A program made the position numbers and the translations under genes. Below are positions 52,761 through 61,736 of a DNA stretch of 64,000 nt, one piece after another. Position 1 is the stretch's first letter, and every line of letters starts with the position of its first letter. Source of the stretch: Eleusine coracana subsp. coracana (lineage: Eukaryota > Streptophyta > Magnoliopsida > Poales > Poaceae); assembly GCA_032690845.1 (NCBI GenBank), contig CM064424.1, positions 48,497,511-48,561,510 on the forward strand. The letters run 5' to 3'. Under the pieces are notes generated by a model. The model had not been told where the DNA came from and made no database searches. It worked only from the letters and a program-made list of their open reading frames with translations.

Positions 52761-53400
52761 ACATTGTGATGCATTATGGGAGCCAGCATTTTGGATTTAG
52801 GAGCGGTTGTTGGGTTCACCACCCAGTACTTCGGGCTCAACGCTTTGGAGTATTTCAGGCCTATACGTTTGGACTATCTAGAGGTCTATGTATCATGTCT
52901 ATATAGCCACCCTTTTAGAGTTTGGAATAATAATAAGGAATTATTTTTTTGAATATAGTATCAGACTAGGGTTTCTTCTCCCTCTCTCCCTCTCCTCAAT
53001 CCCTCCCTTCCTTCAGCCGCCTTGGCCGCCGACCACCTCCCTCCCTCTCCTCCTTCCCTCTCATCTCCTACGGGGTTGCCCTGGTCGTCGCGTCGTCGCT
53101 CGGCGCCGCGCCGCCGCCTGGAGCTGCCGTGTCGCTGGCCGCCGCCGCGAGCGCCATGGGCCCGGCTGCGGGTATCGTGTGCCTCGTCGCTGCTGTCGCT
53201 ACGGGCCCAGTCGCCGCTACTGTGGGCTCGACCGCCATCACCGTGGGCCTGGCCGTCGCTTTAGCTGGTCGTGACCAAGAAACCACGTCTTTGCTTGGTG
53301 GGCTGGGAATGCCAGACTTGTCAATTTGTCGAGTAAACTACTTGGAGCTCACGTAGCCCATGCTGGCTTAATCGTATTTTGGGCTGGAGCAATGAACCTA
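52761..53400 (+). repeat. Probable LTR or transposon fragment
   Basis: TGTTGGGTTCACCACCC at 52809 looks like an LTR start, followed by TCTATATAGCCACCC (52899) and GTATCAGACTAGGGTTTC (52960), resembling LTR and primer-site sequence. 52980-53270 is CT-rich then GC-rich with open frames in three phases and no domain. Boundaries uncertain. Confidence 0.3.
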
Positions 53401-53756
53401 TAACATCCCATGTTTTGTAATCAAATCAGGACAAGTTCAAATTCGAGAGAGAATGAAATTTGGATCAAATTTGAGTTCAAATGGTGTTGGAATTCAACTT
53501 CAAGTAATTGTTACAAATTCTGCAGGCGCAAAGACGTTTGGGCCGATTCTCCCTCCTCTCCTGAGCTCGAACCACTCTCTTTTCCTCTCTGGATCACGCC
53601 CGCATGGAGAAGGGCCCATCTGGCCCAACTTGGTGACCACGTCTCCCTCTCCCTTCTCTCTCCGCCGATCTCAGCCGCTACCGTGCACGGACGCCAAAAA
53701 ATTGCCACGCATCGCCATCTCCCACGTCGCGCTGCCAAACCCTAGGCCGCCGCCCG

Positions 53757-53767
53757 CCTATAAATAG
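53757..53767 (+). promoter_or_regulatory. TATA box of the long gypsy LTR
   Basis: CCTATAAATAG followed by GC-rich sequence, the typical promoter of these LTRs. Confidence 0.5.
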
Positions 53768-53952
53768 CCCTAGCTGCCGCCGCCTCCATTCCAACCCTTC
53801 TCGCACCGCCAGGCTGCAGGAAAGCCCTAAGCCGCCACCTCTTCTTCGCCACCCCGCCACCGGCGTGAAGCCTCCGCAGAGATCACCCTCGGTAAGCCGA
53901 GCTCCCCCTCTCTGCTTCGTTCTTCTATGGCGCACCTCCCCATGTTGACTGC

Positions 53953-54600
53953 TGTTGGTGTCACGAAGCGTGAGCCTCGAGACACCAAACAGAAAAAAGG
54001 CAAAAAAAAAAAAAGGTGACACACTCGAGGTATTTTGGGTGATGTAACAGGTGTTCTTCACATATCTCAAAAAAGATTCGTCCCGTTACAAGTAGGTAGG
54101 GGTGCTCTATTTATAGGCCCGTACCTAGATCACACACAAATAACCATTTTGCCCCTAATTACCCACTATATTCCCTGAATATTCGGTACAAAATGGTCAT
54201 AAAGGGTAGGCTAGTTTTTTAAGCATTGTCGATGCCCTTCCTTGATCTGCACGTCACTAAGTGTGCTGGTGCCGCGTGTCCCTGCAGCATGCCTCGCTCG
54301 CCTTCGGCTTCGGGCGCACCCTTTAATCTTCGAAGGTACCGTGGACCCCTTCGAGGGGGTTCGTGCTCCACCGAGCGCTCCATCTCCCTGTCTCCCGAAG
54401 GTCGAGGGCTCTGATCTTTTCGGAACCCTTCAAAGGGTGTATACCCTTGGAAGGGTTCTGATTCTTCCGGAATCTTCAGAAGGTACCTGTCTTCAAAAAT
54501 TACGGTTAACAGTAAAGATAATGATGGTTAGCCTTGATTTCTATTTGCAATTTAAGTTTTACTGTCCTCGAAGTGTGGCCCACGAGGTGATCCCCCAACA
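53953..54600 (-). repeat. 3' LTR of the Tat-like element
   Basis: 648 bp. TATA (CCTATAAATAG, minus) at 54107-54117. A 36 bp imperfect dyad built on AACCCTT/AAGGGTT at 54423-54458, and a TTCnnGAAnnTTC triplet at 54465-54477. Confidence 0.85.
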
Positions 54601-54620
54601 GTAGCCCCTCGAGGGGTGGG
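54601..54620 (-). promoter_or_regulatory. Candidate polypurine tract of the Tat-like element
   Basis: On the minus strand a CCTCGAGGGGCTAC stretch abuts the LTR; not a clean purine run, so tentative. Confidence 0.3.
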
Positions 54621-54740
54621 TCCAACTTTGATGGGCCGAAACCCTCGCTTTAACGGGATCTTTCGCCACAACGCCACCCTTCGGGCATCAAAGTTGAACA
54701 TCTGAATTAGGGTTTTGGAGGATTTTTCGGAGCTACTTCC

Positions 54741-54748
54741 TATATAAA
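54741..54748 (+). promoter_or_regulatory. TATA box of the antisense gene
   Basis: TATATAAA, 68 bases before the candidate first ATG (54809), on the strand opposite to the element's own transcription. Confidence 0.5.
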
Positions 54749-57008
54749 GAGATGGTGGCCGCGGTAAAAATTATTTTACTGCTCATCCTATACTTGAGTT
54801 CTGCAGAGATGTCTGCTATCATGATTCGGACCCGAAGGGTGACCGTATCCGCTAGTGGATCTTCGTCTGGAAGCTCTCCCGACTCCTCTGAAGCTAATGC
54901 TTGATTTGGTTTGGGGTGCCTCGGTGATTTGCATTCTTTTTGCGTAATTGAATTAGTGCGCTCTTGGTTCTCGAGCCTTCGTAGTAAATGCTGGTTGGTT
55001 TTCACCCGACTATATAAGCGAGGGGGGTAGGGGGGGTGAAATGAGGCGTTCAAAGTTTTCTTCCTTTTCTATAGACTTTGCTCGCTTTCTTCTGCCTTTG
55101 TTTCCTTAGCTTCGTGTTTAGTGTTTCATGTTAGATAGAAATCGCGCCCTCCTCGACGTGCGATGCAAGGTGTGTTTCGCGATGGCATGGTTTCTTGGTC
55201 TTTTGGGTGACTTCGCGTGTATGTGCGTTCTTACTTACCAATTTTACTTCTTAGGAATGGAAGGCATGGCTCAAGTCGCGATGACCGCCCAGACTATTGA
55301 ACTTTCTTCTAAGGAGCGCCCTTTGAACCCTGATGGTGCTGCCGCGAAGGCCGAGATGGATCGTGCCTTCGTAGAGAGCTTGGAGGGGGCCTTGTCTGAC
55401 GATCAGGGTGGTGAGGATCAGGGTCCTCCCCGTGGCTCCACCGAGGGTGCCGAGGAGGGGGAGGAAGACGATGAAGAAGGGGCCGAGGAAGAGGGTGAAG
55501 ACGAAGAGGAGGATGAAGAAGATGGAGAGTTTCATCCTCGCGGTGAGGGCAGGCTTGATGCCGACGCTCAGGCTCAAGGCTCGAGTCGCCGCGTTCGAGG
55601 GTCCGATCCTCTCGGAGAAAATTTGGAAGATGTCGAAGTTGACATCGATGAATTACTTCCGATTGAGAACCTGGATTAGCGTAAGGCTCGGAAGGGGAAA
55701 GGCAAAGAAGGTGATGGTGAGAGGCCTCGAACTTTGGTGTTTGGCCGGTCATGAGTGAAGCACGCCGCCATTACGCGTCTCGTGGACTTGGGTTGCTTCG
55801 CTACTGCTGATGCACGGTTGCCCGGGCAGGAGGATATTCCCGCCCCTCGCCAAGACGAAGTTGTAGTCTTCAAGGATCACTTTACCGCCGGGCTACGCTT
55901 CCCTTGCTCGTCTTTTTTGGGGGAAGTGTTGGATCAATTTAATGTGCATCTACATCTTATAAGCCCAAGCGGTATAGCTATGCTTAGCAAGTTTGTTTAG
56001 GGGATGCTAAGCTACAAGGGACAGCCTGACATTGAGGTGTTCTGCAAATATTACTGCACCCATTACTAGCCGAAGCTTATAAAGATCGATGGTGTGATGC
56101 ATGAGATAGAGTTTGGGTGCGTTACCTTTGTGCATCGTTTTCGGGGGACTGACCAGTTTGTGAAGTGCAGCCGGAACCGCTAGGGGGGCAAATGGCACGA
56201 AGGCTGGCTGTATGTTAAAGTTCCTTCGGACACCGTGGTTGCTGATGGGGAGGAAGGTGAGGTCTTTCCCCTGGCTTCGCTGCTTGTGCCATGCCACCCC
56301 CGATCTGTGGATGGGCGGGTACCTAAAGGGTGCAAGAATGATTCGGCCTTTCGCGTTGCCACTTATAATTCCAGTGGTCATGATCTTGTCGAAGAGTTCA
56401 TTGCTGCCAATATGTGACCTTTGAGTAAGAAATGCAAGATCCCGGGCTTCATTGAGAAGAGGATACCTACAAGGACTGAGATTAAAATTCCTTTTCCCGA
56501 AGTCCCGGTGGACAAGCGTGGCTTTGAAGATGAAGCCTTCTTGGATTTTCTGATTGCTGCTGGTGAATCAGTGGTTGGCCCATACACCCGCGAGGAGGAT
56601 AAGTATACTCGCGAGAGGACTTCGCACAGCGGACGACTCAACTGCGTGCTTACTCTGGCTGGGATTGCTTACCCCGATCGGGTGGCGCCTAGCCCTCGTG
56701 CTAAGCGGAACCGGGCCCCTGGCAATATCGGCTCCGAGGTAATCGAGACGGGGAAGGGCAAAAGAGGAAAAGGTAAGGCCCCTGTTTCTGGCCCGATTTA
56801 GGCCGAGGGTAGGGCGCTTAAGAGGAAACGGGAAGAAACCATCATTGCTGCCGGAACTTTGAAGCGTGTCGTGCCTCATCGTGATTCTTCGGAGTCCTCT
56901 GCTCCTAGATTTTGTGCCGTGGGGACTCTGGTAGAAGCTGGGGCTATGGCGGATGCCTTCGGCAGTGATGATGATGCAGAAGGAGCTGCTATCGTGGCTG
57001 CTGTTTCT

Positions 57009-57025
57009 CCCCCCCCCCCCCCCCC
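57009..57025 (+). repeat. C17 homopolymer within the antisense gene
   Basis: Encodes a Pro run in the antisense gene's exon 2; prone to length change and sequencing error. Confidence 0.8.
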
Positions 57026-57365
57026 TCAGGAGAGGGCCGACGCTGTGCTCTACCCTTCGAGATCTTCACCCGTGATTTTGAGAGACTAGTGCGCGGATGT
57101 AGAAGTTGCCGATGCCTTGGTTGGTCTGAAAGAGCAACCCCCCGCTCGGAATGAAGTTGGGGCTTCCTCGAGCCGTTCGGCTATGGATGGTACCGACCGA
57201 GTTCTGGGTGGGATGGGTTCGTTGCATTTTTTGAATGCTGAGGATTTTTCCAACTCTGCTGCATGGGCAGAGCTGTGTTCTACTCCGGATGAGTTGATTG
57301 CTTCCGGGGCGGAAGGGTTCAAAACCCAGGATCTGCGAGTTAACCTTGCGCATATTCTATGACAT

Positions 57366-57442
57366 GTGAGTTGATTCTTTGGTTTTTGTTGACTTTTATT
57401 GTGATGAGCTTTCTTTCTTATTATGTTTTCCTTGTTCTCCAG
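57366..57442 (+). other. Predicted intron of the antisense gene
   Basis: GTGAGTTGATTC at the 5' end, a T-rich tract and TTGTTCTCCAG at the 3' end (77 bp). Coding sense resumes with DYTFARVAAEW. Confidence 0.6.
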
Positions 57443-58139
57443 GATTATACCTTTGCGCGCGTGGCTGCTGAATGGTCTGCTCAGAGTTCACGTCTCTGAG
57501 GGATGTGAAGGACTCCTACGCCGTAGAAAATGCCGCGCTAAAGAAGGACGTTGCTTCTCTCAGGGAGGCGCGAGACCAAGCCAACCTTGTTGCAGCGCAG
57601 GCTAAGAATGAGGTTGAAGCTCTACGGGCTGAGGTGGCTGGTTGAAAGAGAATGTGAGCCGCCTCGAAGCTGCCGAATCGAAGGTCACGTCTCTTGCGGA
57701 GGAGAATAAGGCTTTGATCCACATGGTCTCTACCCGTAACTATGGCTTCGTGGCTCGGGCGATGTCCGTTCACCATAGTTATCGCGAGGCGCTGGGCTAT
57801 GTTGGGGCAGAGCCTATGTCCTTGACTGACGGTTCGGAGGTTTCTGAAGAATCTTTTTTTAAGTGGATGGAGGCTGAGATCGCCGTGCTCCCCGGGGTCA
57901 TGGATAATCGCAGTAATTTTGGCTCGCTTCATACTGCGGAGGCCGCCTTTGGGCTATTGGAGCACCTGGGCTGTGACCACTTCCATGAGATAAGCAAGCA
58001 GGATTTTTCGATCGGCGCCGATGCTCGAGATAACTTGTCCAATGATGCCCTCGCAGCCGCCAAACGTCTTGCTATCAGGTTTTGGCACGATCATAGGTGT
58101 GAGGCTGCACGGCGGGTCACGGTTGAGAGGCTTGCCCAG

Positions 58140-58220
58140 GTACCAGTTTTGTTTTCATTGCTTTCTTTTGAACTTGTTGGTTGGCTTCGTGTGTGACTCT
58201 TTTGCTTGCTATATGTCCAG
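58140..58220 (+). other. Predicted intron of the antisense gene
   Basis: GTACCAG donor after LAQ, T-rich tract, acceptor ATGTCCAG before ARKAAQVAAS (81 bp). Confidence 0.6.
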
Positions 58221-59324
58221 GCTCGTAAGGCTGCCCAGGTTGCTGCCTCTATCCCGGTGGACCATGAACCTTCAACTCAGGAGAAAGCCGGGAAAGACGA
58301 CGCTCAAGCTCAGCACGAGGTTTAGAGCTTGGTTTCGCCTTGCACCCTGCTTTTTGGGCGATATTTCTAGGCTGAGCGTGGGGAGGCTGATTTTTGTAAT
58401 AGGTGATTTTGTACAAAAATGATTATTAACGCTTGTTTTTGGACCTGCATAGGTGCCTGCTGAGTCGCCTGCGCAGCGTACCGAAGATACTTCTTCAAGT
58501 GAATCTTCTGTGATGCATATTCTTGGTTGTTTGAATGACTCTTTGCCTTCGAATGTGTTTAATGAGTGTAATGCAATTGTTACCGTTAGTAGTTCTGAAG
58601 TCAGTTTAAGTGACTTCGAAGCGATGGATGTAGCAGATACGGCTGAGGAGGCGCAGAGTCGGGACCAATCTAATGCTGGGGCAGAAGGTGTTGTTACGCT
58701 GGACGCTGGAGTGGTATGCGTGGGGAGTTATTCTCACTTGTTCGGGCGTCCATCCTAATCCTTGGAGTCAAGTAAAGGACGACGCCGTGCCGATTCTTGC
58801 TCCAGCAGCCGGCGTGATCGTCGAAATATTGGTTTGAGTGCAGCATGTGGCACCTCCGGGGGTGTTCGCCTGACTAACCCTCGCGAGTTGGGTGGTTTCC
58901 CATTGTCACCTTTATGTGACGAGTATTTGGCTACATCGCGAGCTAGTCCGCAGCCTGAAGTTGCCCCCGATGCTCTTGCGCCTCGAGTTTGGTGACCTTG
59001 GCGCACTGTGGCTAAGCAGTCTATTAGTGCTGTGCTAAAGGCTCGACAAGCTGAAATTTTGTCGAAGACACAGTGCGGGACAGCAGGTGGTTCTAGTATA
59101 GGTGGAACTAGCAGCCTGAGGAGCGAGTTGGGTCCTCCTCCGCCTGGTTATAGCGTGCATGAGTGGTCTGTGTTGTTTCCCCAACTTTTAGCGTCTGGGG
59201 TTGTTGTAAAGGAGGAGCCTGTGGATTATTATTTTTGACTGTACGGCTCTATTGTATGCTTTTTTGAAGAAATTTGTGAATGATTGATGTCTTGACGAGT
59301 TGTGTGTCGCCCCTTTTTACTAAG

Positions 59325-60264
59325 TTATGCTTGGGGCGAGGCTCTTGTATGAACCCTTCGATGGGTCTGGGCTACAATGAGCCCCTTAGTATTTTTGCGC
59401 TAAGTATTTTGAAAAACGCCACCCTCCCCCTCGAAGTGCTTCGGGCGAGGTTTTTGTATGAATCCTTCAATGGGTCTGGGCTGCAGCAAGCCCCTTGGCT
59501 TTTTTGCGCTAAGTTTTTTGAAAAACGCCACCCTCCCCCTCGAAGTGTTTGGGGCGAGGTTTTTGTATGAACCCTTCGATGGGTCTGGGCTGCAGCGAGC
59601 CTCTTGGCTTTTTTGCGCTAAGTTTTTTGAAAAATGCCACCCTCCCCCTCGAAGTGCTTGGGGCAAAGCTTTTGTATGAACCCTTCGAAGGGTCTGGGTT
59701 GCAGCGAGCCCCTTAGCTTTTTTGCGCTAAGTTTTTTGAAAAACGCCACCCTCCCCCTTGAAGTGCTTGGGGCGAAGCTTTTGTATGAACCCTTCGAAGG
59801 GTCTAGGCTGCAGCGAGCCCCTTGGCTTTTTTGCGCTAAGTTTTTTGAAAAATGCCACCCACCCCCTCGAAGTTCTTGGGGCGAAGCTTTTATATGAACC
59901 CTTTGAAGGGTCTGGGCTGCAGCGAGTTCCTTAGCTTTTTTGCGCTAAGTTTTTTAAAAAACGCCACCTTCCCCCTCGAAGTGCTTGGACAAAGCTTTTG
60001 TATGAACCATTCGAAGGGTCTAGGCTGCAGCGAGCCCCTTAGCTTTTTTGCGCTAAGTTTTTTGAAAAATGCCACCTTCCCCCTCGAAGTGCTTGGGGCG
60101 AGGCTTTTGTATGAACCCTTCAAAGGGTCTGGGTTGTAGCGAGCCCCTTAGCTTTTTTGCGCTAAGTTTTTTGAAAAACGTCACCTTCCCCCTCAAAATT
60201 CTTGGGGCGAAGCTTTTGTATGAACCCTTCGAAGGGTCTGGGCTGCAGCGAGCCCCTTAGCTTT
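59325..60264. repeat. 109 bp tandem array, nine units
   Basis: Phase marker (G of GAACCCTTCGA(A/T)GGGTCT) at 59351, 59460, 59569, 59678, 59787, 59896, 60004, 60113 and 60222: period 109 with one 108 step. Each unit contains GAACCCTTCGAAGGGTCTGG, GCAGCGAGCCCCTTAGC, TTTTTTGCGCTAAGTTTTTT, AAAACGCCACC, TCCCCCTCGAAGTGCTTGGG and GCGA(G/A)GCTTTTGTAT. The period is not a multiple of three, so the short open frames in it are artefacts. It lies exactly where pol should be, between gag and the antisense gene. Confidence 0.95.
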
Positions 60265-61054
60265 ATATAATGATCCCGGGGGTAGATTGAAATACCAATT
60301 TAGTGCGAATTGTTCGAGAGCACATACGAAGGCCTTTGTTAGAGTTGCTTCGTCTCCTCCTGCTGACAGAATTGCCACCTCATAACTCATGAGGAATTGC
60401 CTTGGGTCAGAGCTTCCTTTCAACTTGGCTAGTGGTATCATTCTGAAGTGTGGTGGGTAGGGTGCTCTCTATAATCCTTCGGAGAGAGGTGAGTCTTTGT
60501 CAATTATGGCTGCCCTCCATACTGGCAACACGTCTGTGGGTAACGATGGCTCTCTTTGCTCGACGTGTGGATGAGCTTCGGGCGTTGGGCTTGCTTCTTG
60601 ACAGCTTGTTCTGCCAATGGTTTTTTGGAGTTCTTCGACCTCTTTGGCGAGTTGGAGGTTTTTGAGTCGGAGTTGGGCTATGTAGTCCTTTTTCTTGTAT
60701 GGCTTTTTCTCTTTCTGCTAGTGCTTTGTTTCTTAACTCCTGCTCTTGCAGCAGTTGCTGCTTGAGCTGCTCGAGGTGCTCAGCTCTTTGGGCTAGCAAT
60801 TCCATCTCCTGCAATGCTGTCATTGAGGTTGGTGTGCAGCTTCCGGGGGGGTTTGAGATTGAGGGCTGCTCGAGGCATCGTGCTGAGTCTTTCGGGTCAA
60901 CAACCGCGTCTGGCTGCGATGGTTGTGCCTCGGGGGTGTTTTCTTTTGTTACTTGCGAGGTGGATTGGTCATCGGTCAGTTGCGGGTCTCCAGGGGTGTT
61001 ACCTCGGGCTGATGCAACTCCGCTCGATGGTAACGGTCCGGGGAGTTGAGTCAT
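60193..61054 (-). pseudogene. Gag N-terminal part of the Tat-like element
   Basis: Starts MTQLPGPLPSSG at 61054 on the minus strand, about 25 bases after the primer site. Runs through a Gln/Glu-rich coiled coil (LEQLKQQLLQEQELRNKALA) to a stop at 60500. A second frame, 60441-60193, carries KGSSDPRQFLMSYEVAILSAG and NWYFNLPPGS, the retrotransposon gag capsid domain of gypsy elements. It ends at the tandem array, with nucleocapsid and pol missing. Confidence 0.75.
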
Positions 61055-61080
61055 CGTGAGCTGGTATACGAGCTTTACAA

Positions 61081-61095
61081 CACAGTGGGCGCCAC
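61081..61095 (-). promoter_or_regulatory. Primer-binding site of the Tat-like element
   Basis: GTGGCGCCCACTGTG on the minus strand directly after the 5' LTR; the TGGCGCC core is typical of gypsy elements. Confidence 0.85.
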
Positions 61096-61736
61096 TGTTG
61101 GTGTCACGAAGCGTGAGCCTCGAGACACCAAACAGAAAAAAGGGAAAAAAGGGTGACACACTCGAGGTATTTTGGGTGATGTAACAGGTGTTCTTCACAT
61201 ATCTCAAAAAAGTTCGTCCTATTACAAGTAGGTAGGGGTGCTCTATTTATAGGCCCGTACCTAGGTCATACACAAATGACCATTTTGCTTCTAATTACCC
61301 ACTATATTCCCTGAATATTCGGTACAAAATGGTCATAAAGGACAGGCTAGTCTTTTAAGCATTGCCGATGCCCTTCCTTGATCTGCACGTCACTGAGTGT
61401 GCTGGTGCCGCGTGTCCTTGCAGCATGCCTCGCTCGCCTTCGGTTTCGGGCGCACCCTTTAATCCTCGAAGGTACTGTGGACCCCTTCGAGAGGGTTCGT
61501 GCTCCGCCGAGTGCTCCATCTCCCTGTCTCCCGAAGGTCGGGGGCTCTGATCTTTTCTGAACCCTTCAAAGGGTGTATACCCTTCGGAAGGGTTCTGATT
61601 CTTCGGAAATATTCGGAAGGTACCTGTCTTCAAAAATTACGATTAACAGTGAAAATAACGATGATTAGGCTCAATTTCTATTTAAATTTAATTTTTATTG
61701 TCCTCAAAGGGTGGCCCACGAGATGATCCCCCAACA
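61096..61736 (-). repeat. 5' LTR of the Tat-like element
   Basis: 641 bp partner of 53953-54600. TATA (minus) at 61243-61253; the AACCCTT dyad at 61559-61595. Confidence 0.85.

Larger units (their letters stand above)
54809..59238 (+). pseudogene. Antisense gene of the Tat-like element (putative gypsy-type 'Transposase_28-like' protein), multi-exon, with stops
   Basis: Proposed exons: 54809 to about 54910 (MSAIMIRTRRVTVSASGSSS), about 55255-57365, 57443-58139, 58221 to about 58320, and 58453-59238. Introns with GT...AG ends lie at 57366-57442 and 58140-58220 and probably before 55255 (TTCTTAG) and 58453 (CATAG). Exon 2 starts MEGMAQVAMTAQTIELSSKE, has an acidic run, then AGLRFPCSSFLGEVLDQFNV and ISPSGIAMLSKFV, like the plant 'putative gypsy-type transposon' domain. 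Exon 3 is coiled-coil (AKNEVEALRAEVAG). In-frame stops near 55677, 55998, 56068, 56181, 56416, 56799 and 57087 make it a pseudogene. Function of this protein family is not established. Confidence 0.65.
53953..61736 (-). mobile_element. Tat-like Ty3-gypsy derivative: gag fragment, tandem array and antisense gene, pol deleted
   Basis: LTRs at 53953-54600 and 61096-61736 share TGTTGGTGTCACGAAGCG and GATCCCCCAACA ends (+ strand view). The primer site GTGGCGCCCACTGTG (minus strand) next to the right LTR sets minus orientation. Flanks ACTGC and ACCGC are a target duplication with one difference. Order on the minus strand: 5' LTR, gag start, tandem array, antisense gene, 3' LTR. An extra gene antisense to gag-pol, placed before the 3' LTR, is known from some Tat-lineage elements (Grande-type). 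Pol is absent, so the element needed help from a relative. Confidence 0.8.

Noticed and set aside
52888..53286. 128- and 80-codon open frames
   Set aside because: CT-rich then GC-rich low complexity in three phases next to an LTR-like segment; no domain.
59280..60260. Series of 60-95 codon open frames on both strands
   Set aside because: They arise from the 109 bp tandem repeat shifting frame in each unit.
59325..60264. CRISPR-like array
   Set aside because: Units are contiguous 109 bp repeats without unique spacers, inside a plant retrotransposon.
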